Shown: positions 15,754-22,775 of the stretch, in pieces | Layout: each line of letters opens with the position of its first letter | How positions within the stretch are numbered: position 1 is the stretch's first letter | Assembly (NCBI GenBank): GCA_003506995.1 | Contig: DNXB01000377.1 | Coordinates: 1 to 23,486, forward strand | Length of the DNA: 23,486 nt | Direction: 5' to 3' | Source: Verrucomicrobiales bacterium | Lineage (GTDB): Bacteria; Verrucomicrobiota; Verrucomicrobiia; Verrucomicrobiales; Verrucomicrobiaceae | Translations under genes and position numbers: made by a program | Notes under the pieces: generated by a model | Told to the model about the DNA's origin: nothing | What the model saw: only the letters and a program-made list of their open reading frames with translations | Database searches by the model: none

Positions 15754-17715
15754 ATGAACCGCTGGCTGCTTCCTCTAGCTCTGGCGCTGCCATGCATCGC
15801 AGAAACAGCGCCACTCCATGTCGTGGTGATGGACCCGCTCGCCTTGCAGCTTTCCTGCACCTGCGTGAAAGGCACCGGTCAGCGCCGCTACGATCTGCTC
15901 GCCGCGCATTTGCAAAAAGCGCTTGGTCGCGAGGTGAAGCTCACGTTTGACGAGAGCCTCGCGCTCGCGCTGCAACGCACGGGCGGCAAAACGGATCTCA
16001 TCATCGGCAAAGACGCCGTGGTGCGGGCCGATGCAGCCAAAGCGGCGCTCCAGCTTCGTCGCCTCGCGTCCTTGACCGATGCGCAGGGTCTCACCGGATT
16101 GCGCGGCGTGATTCTCGTGCCGAAGGCTTCTCAGATCACCGCGATGCGCGATCTCGCAGGCAAACGCATCAGCCTTGGTCCTGTTGAAGATGAAGAAGCA
16201 CACGCGGCGGCCAAGTCATTGCTCCAGGAGCACAAACTCACGTCGCGCATCGACATCCACGTCGCCAGCAGCATGGACGCCGCCGCGCTGGCGATGAGTG
16301 ATGGCGAAAGCCATGCTGCCGTCGTCTCCAGCTTCCTGCCCGTGCTGCTCGAAGGTTGTGGCAAGCTCGAAAGGGGCAGCACGCGCATCCTTGGCGAGAC
16401 GGCCTCGGTTCCATTCATCCGCGTCTTTGCCACCGATGCGGTGAATGCCGAACTCGAAGTGAAAATCACCGCCGCACTCGCCAGCGTCACCACTTCGCCC
16501 TCGCTGCTCGAAGCACTCGAAAGCAAAAGCGGCTTCGTTTCACGTCACGACGATCCACCCAGTGGCTGGCCTGATTGGCGTGGCCCGGAGCGCAGCGGGC
16601 ACGTCACGAATCTTCCCGCGACTTTGCCATCTCAACTCACCCCAAGGTGGACACTGGCCCTCACCGGTCCGCCGATGGCAGGCACTGCTGTCAGTGGCGA
16701 GCGCCTCATTATTCCCGACAAGTCCGCCGATGCCAAACGCGACATTTTTCACTGCGTGGACAGCAAAGACGGCCGCGGCATCTGGCAGCTCGAATACGAC
16801 GCGCCTGGCGACATGGAATACACCAACGCCCCGCGCGCCACCCCCGTGATTCACGATGGACTCGTCTATTTGCAGGGCGCGCACGGCCATCTGCACTGTG
16901 TCGATCTCGCAACCGGTCGGGTCGTGTGGAGGAGGCATTTGTTCGCCGATTTCAAAGCCGAGCCCCTCACCTGGGGCGCGTCTGTCTCGCCCCTCATCGT
17001 CGGGGACAAGCTCATCATCGCACCAGGAGCCAAAGACGCATCCGTCGTGGCCTTGAACCGCAAAACCGGCGCCGTGATCTGGCAAGCGCCCGGCAACGCC
17101 GCCGCGTATTCCGCCTTCATGCCGGCCACGTTTGACGGCGTGACGCAAATCATCGGCTACGACTCCGGCAGCCTCGGCGCGTGGCAGCCGCAGACCGGCG
17201 CGCGGCTGTGGACGCTCATCCCGCCCGACGCCTCCGACTTCAACGTCACCACGCCCGTGATCATCGGAAACCAACTGCTGCTCGCCACCGAGAACAACGG
17301 CACGCGCCTCTATCGCTTCGATGGCAAAGGCCGCGTCGTCCCCGAACCCGTGCTGAAAAACGATGATCTCGCCCCGGACACCTGCACGCCCGCTGTCGCC
17401 GGCCAGCGCGTGTTCGCCACCGCCTACGGCGAGCTCTTCTGTCTCGATCTCAACGGCCTCAAAACCCTCTGGCATCAGAAGGACGACATGTTTCACGATC
17501 ACTGCCATATCATTGCCAGTGACAATCGGCTCCTCCTCTGGACCGCCAACGGCGATCTCCTGCTCCTTGATGCCACCGCGAAGGACTTCCGCCCCCTCGC
17601 GAAAATCCGCCCCTTCACCGACAAACATCCCGACTCCCTCGGCCATCCCGCCCTCGCCGATGGACGTCTGTATTTGCGATCCTCGAAGGAACTGGCGTGC
17701 TTTCAATTTGAGTAA
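15754..17715 (+). CDS. PhnD-like binding domain fused to PQQ-type propeller
   Basis: Encodes 653 residues. After a Sec signal (1-16), residues 20-265 resemble PhnD/SsuA-type periplasmic binding proteins: YDLLAAHLQKALGREVKLTFDESLALAL, DLIIGKDAVV, and DLAGKRISLG with the later AAVVSSFLPVLLEG. The N-terminal segment carries a CxC pair (C35, C37: LSCTCVKG). From about 268 (WPDWRGPERSGH) to the end runs a PQQ/BamB-like propeller with strand phrases such as VALNRKTGAVIWQAPG. The fusion suggests a ligand caught by the first half is used or reported by the second. The start is set at 15754 by the signal peptide and the tight spacing to the NHL gene; the frame opens earlier. The ligand is not known. 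Confidence 0.82.
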   Translation: MNRWLLPLALALPCIAETAPLHVVVMDPLALQLSCTCVKGTGQRRYDLLAAHLQKALGREVKLTFDESLALALQRTGGKTDLIIGKDAVVRADAAKAALQLRRLASLTDAQGLTGLRGVILVPKASQITAMRDLAGKRISLGPVEDEEAHAAAKSLLQEHKLTSRIDIHVASSMDAAALAMSDGESHAAVVSSFLPVLLEGCGKLERGSTRILGETASVPFIRVFATDAVNAELEVKITAALASVTTSPSLLEALESKSGFVSRHDDPPSGWPDWRGPERSGHVTNLPATLPSQLTPRWTLALTGPPMAGTAVSGERLIIPDKSADAKRDIFHCVDSKDGRGIWQLEYDAPGDMEYTNAPRATPVIHDGLVYLQGAHGHLHCVDLATGRVVWRRHLFADFKAEPLTWGASVSPLIVGDKLIIAPGAKDASVVALNRKTGAVIWQAPGNAAAYSAFMPATFDGVTQIIGYDSGSLGAWQPQTGARLWTLIPPDASDFNVTTPVIIGNQLLLATENNGTRLYRFDGKGRVVPEPVLKNDDLAPDTCTPAVAGQRVFATAYGELFCLDLNGLKTLWHQKDDMFHDHCHIIASDNRLLLWTANGDLLLLDATAKDFRPLAKIRPFTDKHPDSLGHPALADGRLYLRSSKELACFQFE

Positions 17716-17794
17716 GCACCACCTCTGATGCTTTAGCAGCCATGGAAAGGACGCATCAGGTCACAGCGAAGCTAGAGTGAATGGCTTCCGCCGC

Positions 17795-18466
17795 TCACGC
17801 CCCGCCCAGCGCATAACCGACACCGCGCACGGTGCGGATGAGCTTCTTGTCGTGGTCCTTGTCGATCTTCGAGCGCAGGCGCTGGATGTACACCTCCACG
17901 AGGTTCGTCTCCGGGTCCATGTTGTAGCCCCAGACGTGCTCATAGATCTGCATGCGGCCAAACACGCGGCCAGGGCTGCGCATCAGGTGCTCCAGCAGTT
18001 CAAACTCGCGCGTGCTTAGCTCGACGTCCGAGCCGTTGCGGCTGACTTTTCGCTCCAGCAGGTTCATGCAGAGATCCTCCACCCGCAGCAGGTGGCTGGC
18101 ATCGCCCGCCTGGCGGCGCACGACGGTGCGCAGGCGTGCGGCCAGTTCCTCGACGAAGAACGGCTTCGTCATGTAATCATCCGCGCCGAGATTCAGTCCT
18201 TCGATTTTTTCCGGCAGCGTGGTGCGAGCGGTGAGGAGGATGACCGGCACCGTGTTGCGTTTTTCACGCAGGCCACGCAGGATGCTCAGGCCGTCGCGGC
18301 CCGGCACCATGATGTCGAGCACCAGCGCGTCATACGGCACCGTGGTGGCCATTTCCCAGGCTTCATCGCCATCGCTGACCGCGTCCACCTGGATGCCCTG
18401 TTCCTCCAGCCCCTTTTTGGCAAAGGACAGCAGTTTGGCCTGGTCTTCGACGAGGAGGATGCGCAT
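17795..18466 (-). CDS. OmpR-family response regulator
   Basis: Encodes 223 residues, the usual length. The receiver domain has acidic E7 and D8, phosphoacceptor D51 (LVLDIMVPGRDG), T79 and K101 (DDYMTKPF). The C-terminal winged helix ends in TVRGVGYALGG, typical of this family. It would bind DNA as a dimer after phosphorylation by a sensor kinase. No histidine kinase gene lies next to it: the left neighbour is the convergent PhnD fusion gene and the right one a divergent hydrolase. It resembles CusR/CopR-type regulators of metal stress, but this is only a general likeness. Confidence 0.93.
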   Translation of the reverse strand: MRILLVEDQAKLLSFAKKGLEEQGIQVDAVSDGDEAWEMATTVPYDALVLDIMVPGRDGLSILRGLREKRNTVPVILLTARTTLPEKIEGLNLGADDYMTKPFFVEELAARLRTVVRRQAGDASHLLRVEDLCMNLLERKVSRNGSDVELSTREFELLEHLMRSPGRVFGRMQIYEHVWGYNMDPETNLVEVYIQRLRSKIDKDHDKKLIRTVRGVGYALGGA

Positions 18467-18474
18467 ACGGAATG

Positions 18475-18597
18475 GAATGACGAATGAGTAAATCAGAATG
18501 ACGAATTAAACCCTAATGTCGAAGGTAGAAACGCTATCTTTTTCGGCATTCGGGCTTTGGCATTCCCTCGTCATTCGGATTTACTCATTCGTCATTC
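18475..18597. repeat. 30-nt inverted heptad repeat between divergent genes
   Basis: The arms 18475-18504 and 18568-18597 are inverted copies differing at one of 30 bases, with a 63-nt spacer. Within each arm the sequence repeats every seven bases (GAATGAC, GAATGAG, TAAATCA, GAATGAC). The element fills nearly all of the space between the response regulator start (18466) and the serine hydrolase start (18617), so it may hold or shape their promoters. I recall similar heptads in other PVC genomes but have not checked. Confidence 0.75.
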
Positions 18598-18616
18598 TCC
18601 TGTTAGTCTCGCCAGC

Positions 18617-19615
18617 ATGGTTCGCGTCCTCGCATTCCTATTCCTCGTCACGGCAGCTTTGGCTCTCGATCCGCTGCCCCCGGAGCGCATTCAAGCGCTG
18701 GCGGCCTATTCAAACGCACACGGCGGTCATGCGCTGCTGATCCGGCAGAACGGCAAAACGCTCCACGAGTCCTACAGCAACGGACACACCCAAAACGAGC
18801 CGCACCGCATTTATAGCGGCACCAAGGCCTTCTGGTGCCTCACGGCCTTCGCTGCGGAGAAAGACGGGCTGTTCAAGCTGGACGACCATGTGGCTGACAC
18901 GATCACCGAATGGCAAAGTGACCAACGCCGCAGCAAGATCACCATCAGGCAGCTTCTCGACTTCACCAGCGGCCTGGAGCCGCTGTTCGGCCTGCATCAG
19001 AACGACTTCAAAGACCGTGCCGCCGCCGCTTTGAAGGCCCCCCTCGTCGGAACAACCGGCAAATCGTTCATCTACGGCCCCGCGTCGCTCCAGGTGTATC
19101 ACGAGCTGCTCAAGCGAAAGCTGCGGGAGAAAGAGCAGACGCCCATCCGTTATCTGGAGCGCAAGGTGCTCGGCCCGCTCGATCTCGGCCCGCAGCGCTA
19201 TCTTCCCGATCCAAAGGGCACGCCGCTGCTCGCCGCCGGCTTCATGCAAACCGCCCTCCAGTGGTCGGAACTCGGCTCCTGGCTGTTGAAGCACGAGGAA
19301 ATCGTCTCCGCGTTCAAGCCCGGCAACGTCAACCGCGCCTTCGGCTTCGGCATCTGGAACAACCACGCCGCCGAATCCAAATCCGCCCGCGAGGTCGATG
19401 TGGAGGACACACTCGACAAAAAATGGCACGCGCAATCCTGGGGCAACGCCTGCCTCTGCCGCTCCGCTCCCGCCGATCTCATCGCCTGCCTCGGCTCCTA
19501 CGGCCAGCGCCTCTACATCGTGCCCTCGCAGAAGCTCGTCATCGTGCGTCTGGCGAAGGACTCAAAGCCGAATGACGCGCAGATGCTGCGGCTGTTGTTT
19601 GCGAACACGAGATGA
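18617..19615 (+). CDS. Exported serine hydrolase (class C beta-lactamase fold)
   Basis: Encodes 332 residues with a Sec signal (1-17, ending ALA). The catalytic SxxK is SGTK (S67, K70). The second motif is probably YGP at 153 in place of the usual YxN, and a late HAQSWGN segment may be the third. The order ITIRQLLDFTSGL matches the usual helix after the active site. Such proteins hydrolyse esters, amides or peptidoglycan peptides, so this could be an esterase or a carboxypeptidase-like enzyme. The frame opens upstream at 18557 but those codons lie in the inverted repeat, and the signal peptide sets the start at 18617. Confidence 0.85.
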   Translation: MVRVLAFLFLVTAALALDPLPPERIQALAAYSNAHGGHALLIRQNGKTLHESYSNGHTQNEPHRIYSGTKAFWCLTAFAAEKDGLFKLDDHVADTITEWQSDQRRSKITIRQLLDFTSGLEPLFGLHQNDFKDRAAAALKAPLVGTTGKSFIYGPASLQVYHELLKRKLREKEQTPIRYLERKVLGPLDLGPQRYLPDPKGTPLLAAGFMQTALQWSELGSWLLKHEEIVSAFKPGNVNRAFGFGIWNNHAAESKSAREVDVEDTLDKKWHAQSWGNACLCRSAPADLIACLGSYGQRLYIVPSQKLVIVRLAKDSKPNDAQMLRLLFANTR

Positions 19616-19616
19616 T

Positions 19617-19636
19617 GTCACTCGCGAAGAAGTGAC
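19617..19636 (+). other. Short hairpin after the serine hydrolase gene
   Basis: GTCACT (19617-19622) and AGTGAC (19631-19636) form a 6-bp stem with an 8-nt loop right after the stop codon. No T run follows, so a terminator role is doubtful. It also marks where the base composition turns more AT-rich. Confidence 0.25.
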
Positions 19637-19728
19637 GGAAGCATAAATGGATCGGAAAGGTGTTAGTATCAGATGTCAGTTTTCCATGAATCGCTCACCA
19701 CTCCGTTTTATGGTGGCGACGAGCGAAT

Positions 19729-20703
19729 TCACTTATCTTTAATACACATGGTAACACCTCCAATACAGCACAAGGCTGCAATGCACATACCCGTTGGTGT
19801 GAGTGAGGAATTACCGGCACAATCGTGCTCAACGCAATTTAGACCTGCAATTACGGATCCAGGATGCGTCAGAAGACGTGCTTTTGCCTTGGGCAAGGCT
19901 AATCGTTGAAGCGTGGCTTCTTGTGCTGCTTCTAGATACTGACCCGCGATGGTGGAGATGCGAGTGGAAGTGGTTCTGAGAACATCAAAGCACTGATGTA
20001 TTCTGGCAATTATTGTGTCTTTGTCACCGGGTAGATCCGTGCTCGCTTTCCAAATATTGTAGGAACCTGTGGCTGCATCGTCATCAGCATCCTCGACTGC
20101 ATCCACGAGGACAGTCAATCTACCAAATTGCTGACCTACTGTGCGAAGTTCATCATGACAGGAATTCATACGGGATGGAAGACCACCAAATATATGACCG
20201 TAGGCATCTGCTATTGGCTTGGAGAGACTTGCAAACAAATCTCTCGCGTTAGAGATTTCCAGATGCCTGTAAGCGTCAAGTGAAGACTCAACTGCGTCAA
20301 CGGGAACGCCTGTCTGCGCTAGTGACTGGGAAGCACTTTCTGCTAGGCGTCTCATCGTCGCTTGGATTTTCCGATGTATGCGCGCTTCTCCATCACGCTT
20401 CATATCGTTCAGCTTCTTGTCAGCGGTAAGGACTGAAACATCTGCAAGGTATCGAGCATCGGCAGATAACGGCGTTCCTTTGGTGAAACAGCGGATGGGA
20501 CGTGGACGCAGGGAGTGCTCTCGAAATTCCTGTTCTGAAGAGAAAATAGACAAAAATATTGCGTCGTAGGACAGGCATAATCTTGATTTATTGCCTGTGG
20601 ATGCTGCGAGCGAACCGCATGTGCGACACATGCTCTCGACTACTGTGTCACGCAATCCGAGGCAGCGTAGAGCGCTCCATGATGGTCTGATTGTTCCGAT
20701 CAT
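19729..20703 (-). CDS. DUF5685 family protein
   Basis: Encodes 324 residues. The beginning (MIGTIRPSWSALRC, then CRTCG and SYDAIFLSIF) and the later phrase FGRLTVLVDAVEDADDD with SYN follow the DUF5685 pattern, whose members start MFGYVRP-like and carry CGLC and LGRWIYLIDAxxD. Acidic clusters at D95/D100/D104 and D201/E204/D205/D208 lie on predicted helices. C26 and C29, and a Cys-rich tail (C290, C295, C307, C312, C313, C320), could hold metal or disulfides. The function of the family is unknown. It has a clear Shine-Dalgarno AAAGGA 7 bases before ATG, unlike most genes here, and lower G+C, so it was probably acquired. Confidence 0.8.
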   Translation of the reverse strand: MIGTIRPSWSALRCLGLRDTVVESMCRTCGSLAASTGNKSRLCLSYDAIFLSIFSSEQEFREHSLRPRPIRCFTKGTPLSADARYLADVSVLTADKKLNDMKRDGEARIHRKIQATMRRLAESASQSLAQTGVPVDAVESSLDAYRHLEISNARDLFASLSKPIADAYGHIFGGLPSRMNSCHDELRTVGQQFGRLTVLVDAVEDADDDAATGSYNIWKASTDLPGDKDTIIARIHQCFDVLRTTSTRISTIAGQYLEAAQEATLQRLALPKAKARLLTHPGSVIAGLNCVEHDCAGNSSLTPTGMCIAALCCIGGVTMCIKDK

Positions 20704-20710
20704 TGTGTTT

Positions 20711-20716
20711 TCCTTT
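20711..20716 (-). promoter_or_regulatory. Strong ribosome binding site of the DUF5685 gene
   Basis: AAAGGA on the minus strand lies 7 bases upstream of the ATG at 20701-20703. It supports this start, which also gives the family's usual N-terminus. Confidence 0.7.
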
Positions 20717-20843
20717 CGTGTTTTGATTCAATGGCTGAAATGTCACCGCCCAAAAAATTGTTGCAGGTGGAGTGCGTCGGATATGTGAAGGGCGCGAACT
20801 CTTGTCGCACAGGGATTGTTAGCTGCATCTCATGGTTTAAGTT

Positions 20844-21242
20844 TCACAGGTTTTTTCTGTATGTTCTGCCTGCCGATGAGACGACTCGGATTCTTGCCGG
20901 TCCGAGAATGTTGCTGCTAAAATGCTGACCAGCAGAAATCTTGAATTCGAATGACTTGAACGGCTCGATGGTAAATGGCGTCCGAGGTAAACGCGATTCG
21001 TAGGAGTCAACGTGCCAAGTCTTCTGGGCCCTGACCTCGTAAACTATCTTCTGGATCTCCAGTGCTCGTGACATGGGATTATAAATGGTCACTCTGGTGA
21101 CACCACCGTCCGGATCGTCGTGTGATACGAGTTTAAATCGTTCACGCGCGGAAAAGTAACGATAGATTGTGATGAGCCCAACAATCACACCGACGATCAA
21201 CGAGATCGTCTCCCAAAAGTTTTGTTGAGAGGGCGGATTCAC
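20844..21242 (-). CDS. Small membrane-anchored protein of unknown function
   Basis: Encodes 132 residues from a GTG start. One hydrophobic segment (about 11-28, TISLIVGVIVGLITIYRYF) is followed by a mostly beta-strand domain (VTRVTIYNPMSRALEIQKIVYEV, PFKSFEFKIS) that probably faces one side of the membrane. I know no family for it. It lies 140 bases upstream of the DUF5685 gene on the same strand and shares its lower G+C, so the two may have arrived together. No Shine-Dalgarno sequence precedes the GTG, which keeps the exact start uncertain. Confidence 0.6.
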   Translation of the reverse strand: MNPPSQQNFWETISLIVGVIVGLITIYRYFSARERFKLVSHDDPDGGVTRVTIYNPMSRALEIQKIVYEVRAQKTWHVDSYESRLPRTPFTIEPFKSFEFKISAGQHFSSNILGPARIRVVSSAGRTYRKNL

Positions 21243-21314
21243 AGGTAGGCATTTTGAATATCACCACGTCGTTTAGACGGCAATGCAAATTATCTGCCTG
21301 TATGTCAAAAAGAA

Positions 21315-21420
21315 TCATCGCTGAGCCGCTGGCAATTCCTCCACCACGGGGATCGCCTTTCTGATGACCGCCTTGGCAGCGCCGTAGATCAGCGTTCTTC
21401 TTCCCGGCTGCCACTGGTAA
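21315..21420 (-). pseudogene. 3'-end remnant of a paralogue of the 21657-22775 gene
   Basis: Read on the minus strand, 21318-21420 encodes YQWQPGRRTLIYGAAKAV followed by IRKAIPVVEE, then a short tail and TGA at 21315-21317. The C-terminus of the gene at 21657-22775 reads YQWQPGRSTLIYGVSKTV, IRKAIPVVED. Over 79 compared bases I count 11 differences, about 86% identity. The frame stays open back to 21467 but lacks the rest of the protein and a good start. It is probably what is left of a tandem copy. Confidence 0.75.
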
Positions 21421-21534
21421 CATGCACATTTCACCTCCTGCCCGTGCCAAAGCCCGGGTGCCGCTTCTCATGGCGAAGGCAGACGATGCGCACGGTTTCT
21501 AAATCCATCACGAAATCACACCCTGGATGGCTCG

Positions 21535-21619
21535 GTTTTGCCGCAGTGGGGCAGAGAAGCAGAGCGGCTGAGATTTTCATTCTCCGCACCTCTGCCGCTT
21601 TGCCCCTCTGTGGCAAAAC
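21535..21619. repeat. Hairpin repeat, imperfect 19-nt inverted arms
   Basis: Arms 21535-21553 and 21601-21619 are inverted copies with two mismatches in 19 (GTTTTGCC at the outer end, GGGGCA at the inner). The spacer between them is rich in CTCTGC-like words. The style matches REP-type intergenic repeats seen in PVC and other genomes. It lies just after the stop of the secreted-protein gene, so it may also serve as a transcript end. Confidence 0.6.
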
Positions 21620-21656
21620 GATGGTGTGCTGCCCTTCACGAATATTGATGGCACCG

Positions 21657-22775
21657 TTACTGCGGCACTTTCACCTCATCCTCCACCACCGGAATCGCCT
21701 TTCTGATGACCGTCTTCGACACACCGTAGATCAGCGTGCTTCTACCCGGCTGCCACTGATAGCCGATGCCGAAGGGAATCGCGGTGATTTCGTTGCGGCG
21801 ATAGTACTCGGCGAGACCGACCTGGTAATGCTGCTGGAACAATTCAATCGGCCCTGGATACCAGCCGAATGCCTGCACATTCCAGCGGTCGCGCGGAAAA
21901 TCGCGCCAGGGGATGCCGGAGTCGTCCTGGGTGATGGTGCGGCAGTGGTTGAGCAGGTAGTCGCGGATGACACTGAACTCCGACATGTGCATGAGGTAGG
22001 AGGCGGACTTGGTGAAGCCGTTGGTCGTGCCCAGCGTGTCGCAGAAGCGCAGGAAGGACGCGTCCTGCTTCAGCGCCCAGCTCGCGATGTTCGCGGCGAA
22101 GTAATAGAGCGTCTGGGGCTGGCCTCCGGGGCCGAGGAAGGTGATGCGAGCGCCGGGCGTCTTGGTTTGCTTGTCGGTCAGCACCTTGCCTTCTTGGTCG
22201 AGCCACACGTTTTCCACGCTCCGAATGTAACAGCCGCAACGGGCGAGGAAGACGTAGAGCACCGGCAGCGTGCCGGTGAGCTTGGTGGCCCGCAGGTCTT
22301 TCTTCATGTCGGCGGTGATGAAGAAACTGAAGCTGAGCGAGGCGTTCAAGGTGTTGCGCAGATTGCGCAGCGAGGCGCCGAGCTCGCCCTCGCTGAGCTT
22401 CGTCACATCGGGTGGCAGTCCCACGGGCTCCACGGCGGCCAGCACATAGGTGGAGGCGTTCGGGAAGAACGTGTGCGCATGCAGGAAATCCGGCCCGCTG
22501 AAGACGTAAAGCAACGGCGAGGCGTCATTCACCGCCTCCGGCAGGCCGAGCGGCGCCCATTCGCGGATCGGCCGGAGCTGGCGCTCCTCCGCGTCGGCCC
22601 AGGCGGCGTCGAGTTCCTTCGCATGGGAGTTGAACTCGCCCCGCACGGCCAGTTTCGCGAGCGGCGAGCCTTCCTGCGGCAGACCGGCGAGGAAACGCGC
22701 CTGATCATTCGGCGTGGGCGTTTGCGCGAGCGCAATTTGCGTCAGCAGGAGCAGGAGAGCGGCGGTGTTTTTCAT
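21657..22775 (-). CDS. Secreted protein of unknown function, 372 aa
   Basis: Begins MKNTAALLLLLTQIALAQ, a clear Sec signal. I recognise no family. The mature protein looks globular, with phrases SPLLYVFSGPDFLHAHTFFP near residue 70, LPVLYVFLARCGCYIRSV in the middle and GYQWQPGRSTLIYGVSK at the end. The start at 22773-22775 overlaps the permease stop (ATGA), so it is probably translated together with that gene; the frame opens earlier at 22895 but inside the permease. A fragment of a related gene sits 240 bases downstream, which shows the family has been duplicated here. It might serve as an exported partner of the permease, but nothing proves this. Confidence 0.78.
   Translation of the reverse strand: MKNTAALLLLLTQIALAQTPTPNDQARFLAGLPQEGSPLAKLAVRGEFNSHAKELDAAWADAEERQLRPIREWAPLGLPEAVNDASPLLYVFSGPDFLHAHTFFPNASTYVLAAVEPVGLPPDVTKLSEGELGASLRNLRNTLNASLSFSFFITADMKKDLRATKLTGTLPVLYVFLARCGCYIRSVENVWLDQEGKVLTDKQTKTPGARITFLGPGGQPQTLYYFAANIASWALKQDASFLRFCDTLGTTNGFTKSASYLMHMSEFSVIRDYLLNHCRTITQDDSGIPWRDFPRDRWNVQAFGWYPGPIELFQQHYQVGLAEYYRRNEITAIPFGIGYQWQPGRSTLIYGVSKTVIRKAIPVVEDEVKVPQ

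Larger units (their letters stand above)
21243..21656. other. Non-coding stretch with gene remnant and hairpin repeat
   Basis: These 414 bases hold no intact gene I can support. They contain a 3'-end gene remnant at 21315-21420 and a hairpin repeat at 21535-21619, both listed separately. The parts between (21421-21534 and 21620-21656) show nothing I recognise. Confidence 0.6.

Noticed and set aside
17725..17759. CTGATGC/GCATCAG pair as a terminator between convergent genes
   Set aside because: The stem is only 7 bp around a 21-nt loop and no T run follows.
21142..21471. A 109-codon minus-strand frame preceded by a perfect AGGAGGTGA-like sequence
   Set aside because: It runs out of frame through the gene remnant and overlaps the small membrane protein gene; the protein has no coherent composition. 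The strong ribosome-binding-like sequence is probably chance or left from the lost gene.
21431..21616. A 61-codon frame with MDLETVRIVCLRHEK
   Set aside because: It runs through the hairpin repeat, has no signal or recognisable domain, and no credible start.
21315..21768. Integrative element attachment sites from the duplicated gene end
   Set aside because: The copies flank only about 240 bases with no integrase, and differ too much for a recent site duplication.
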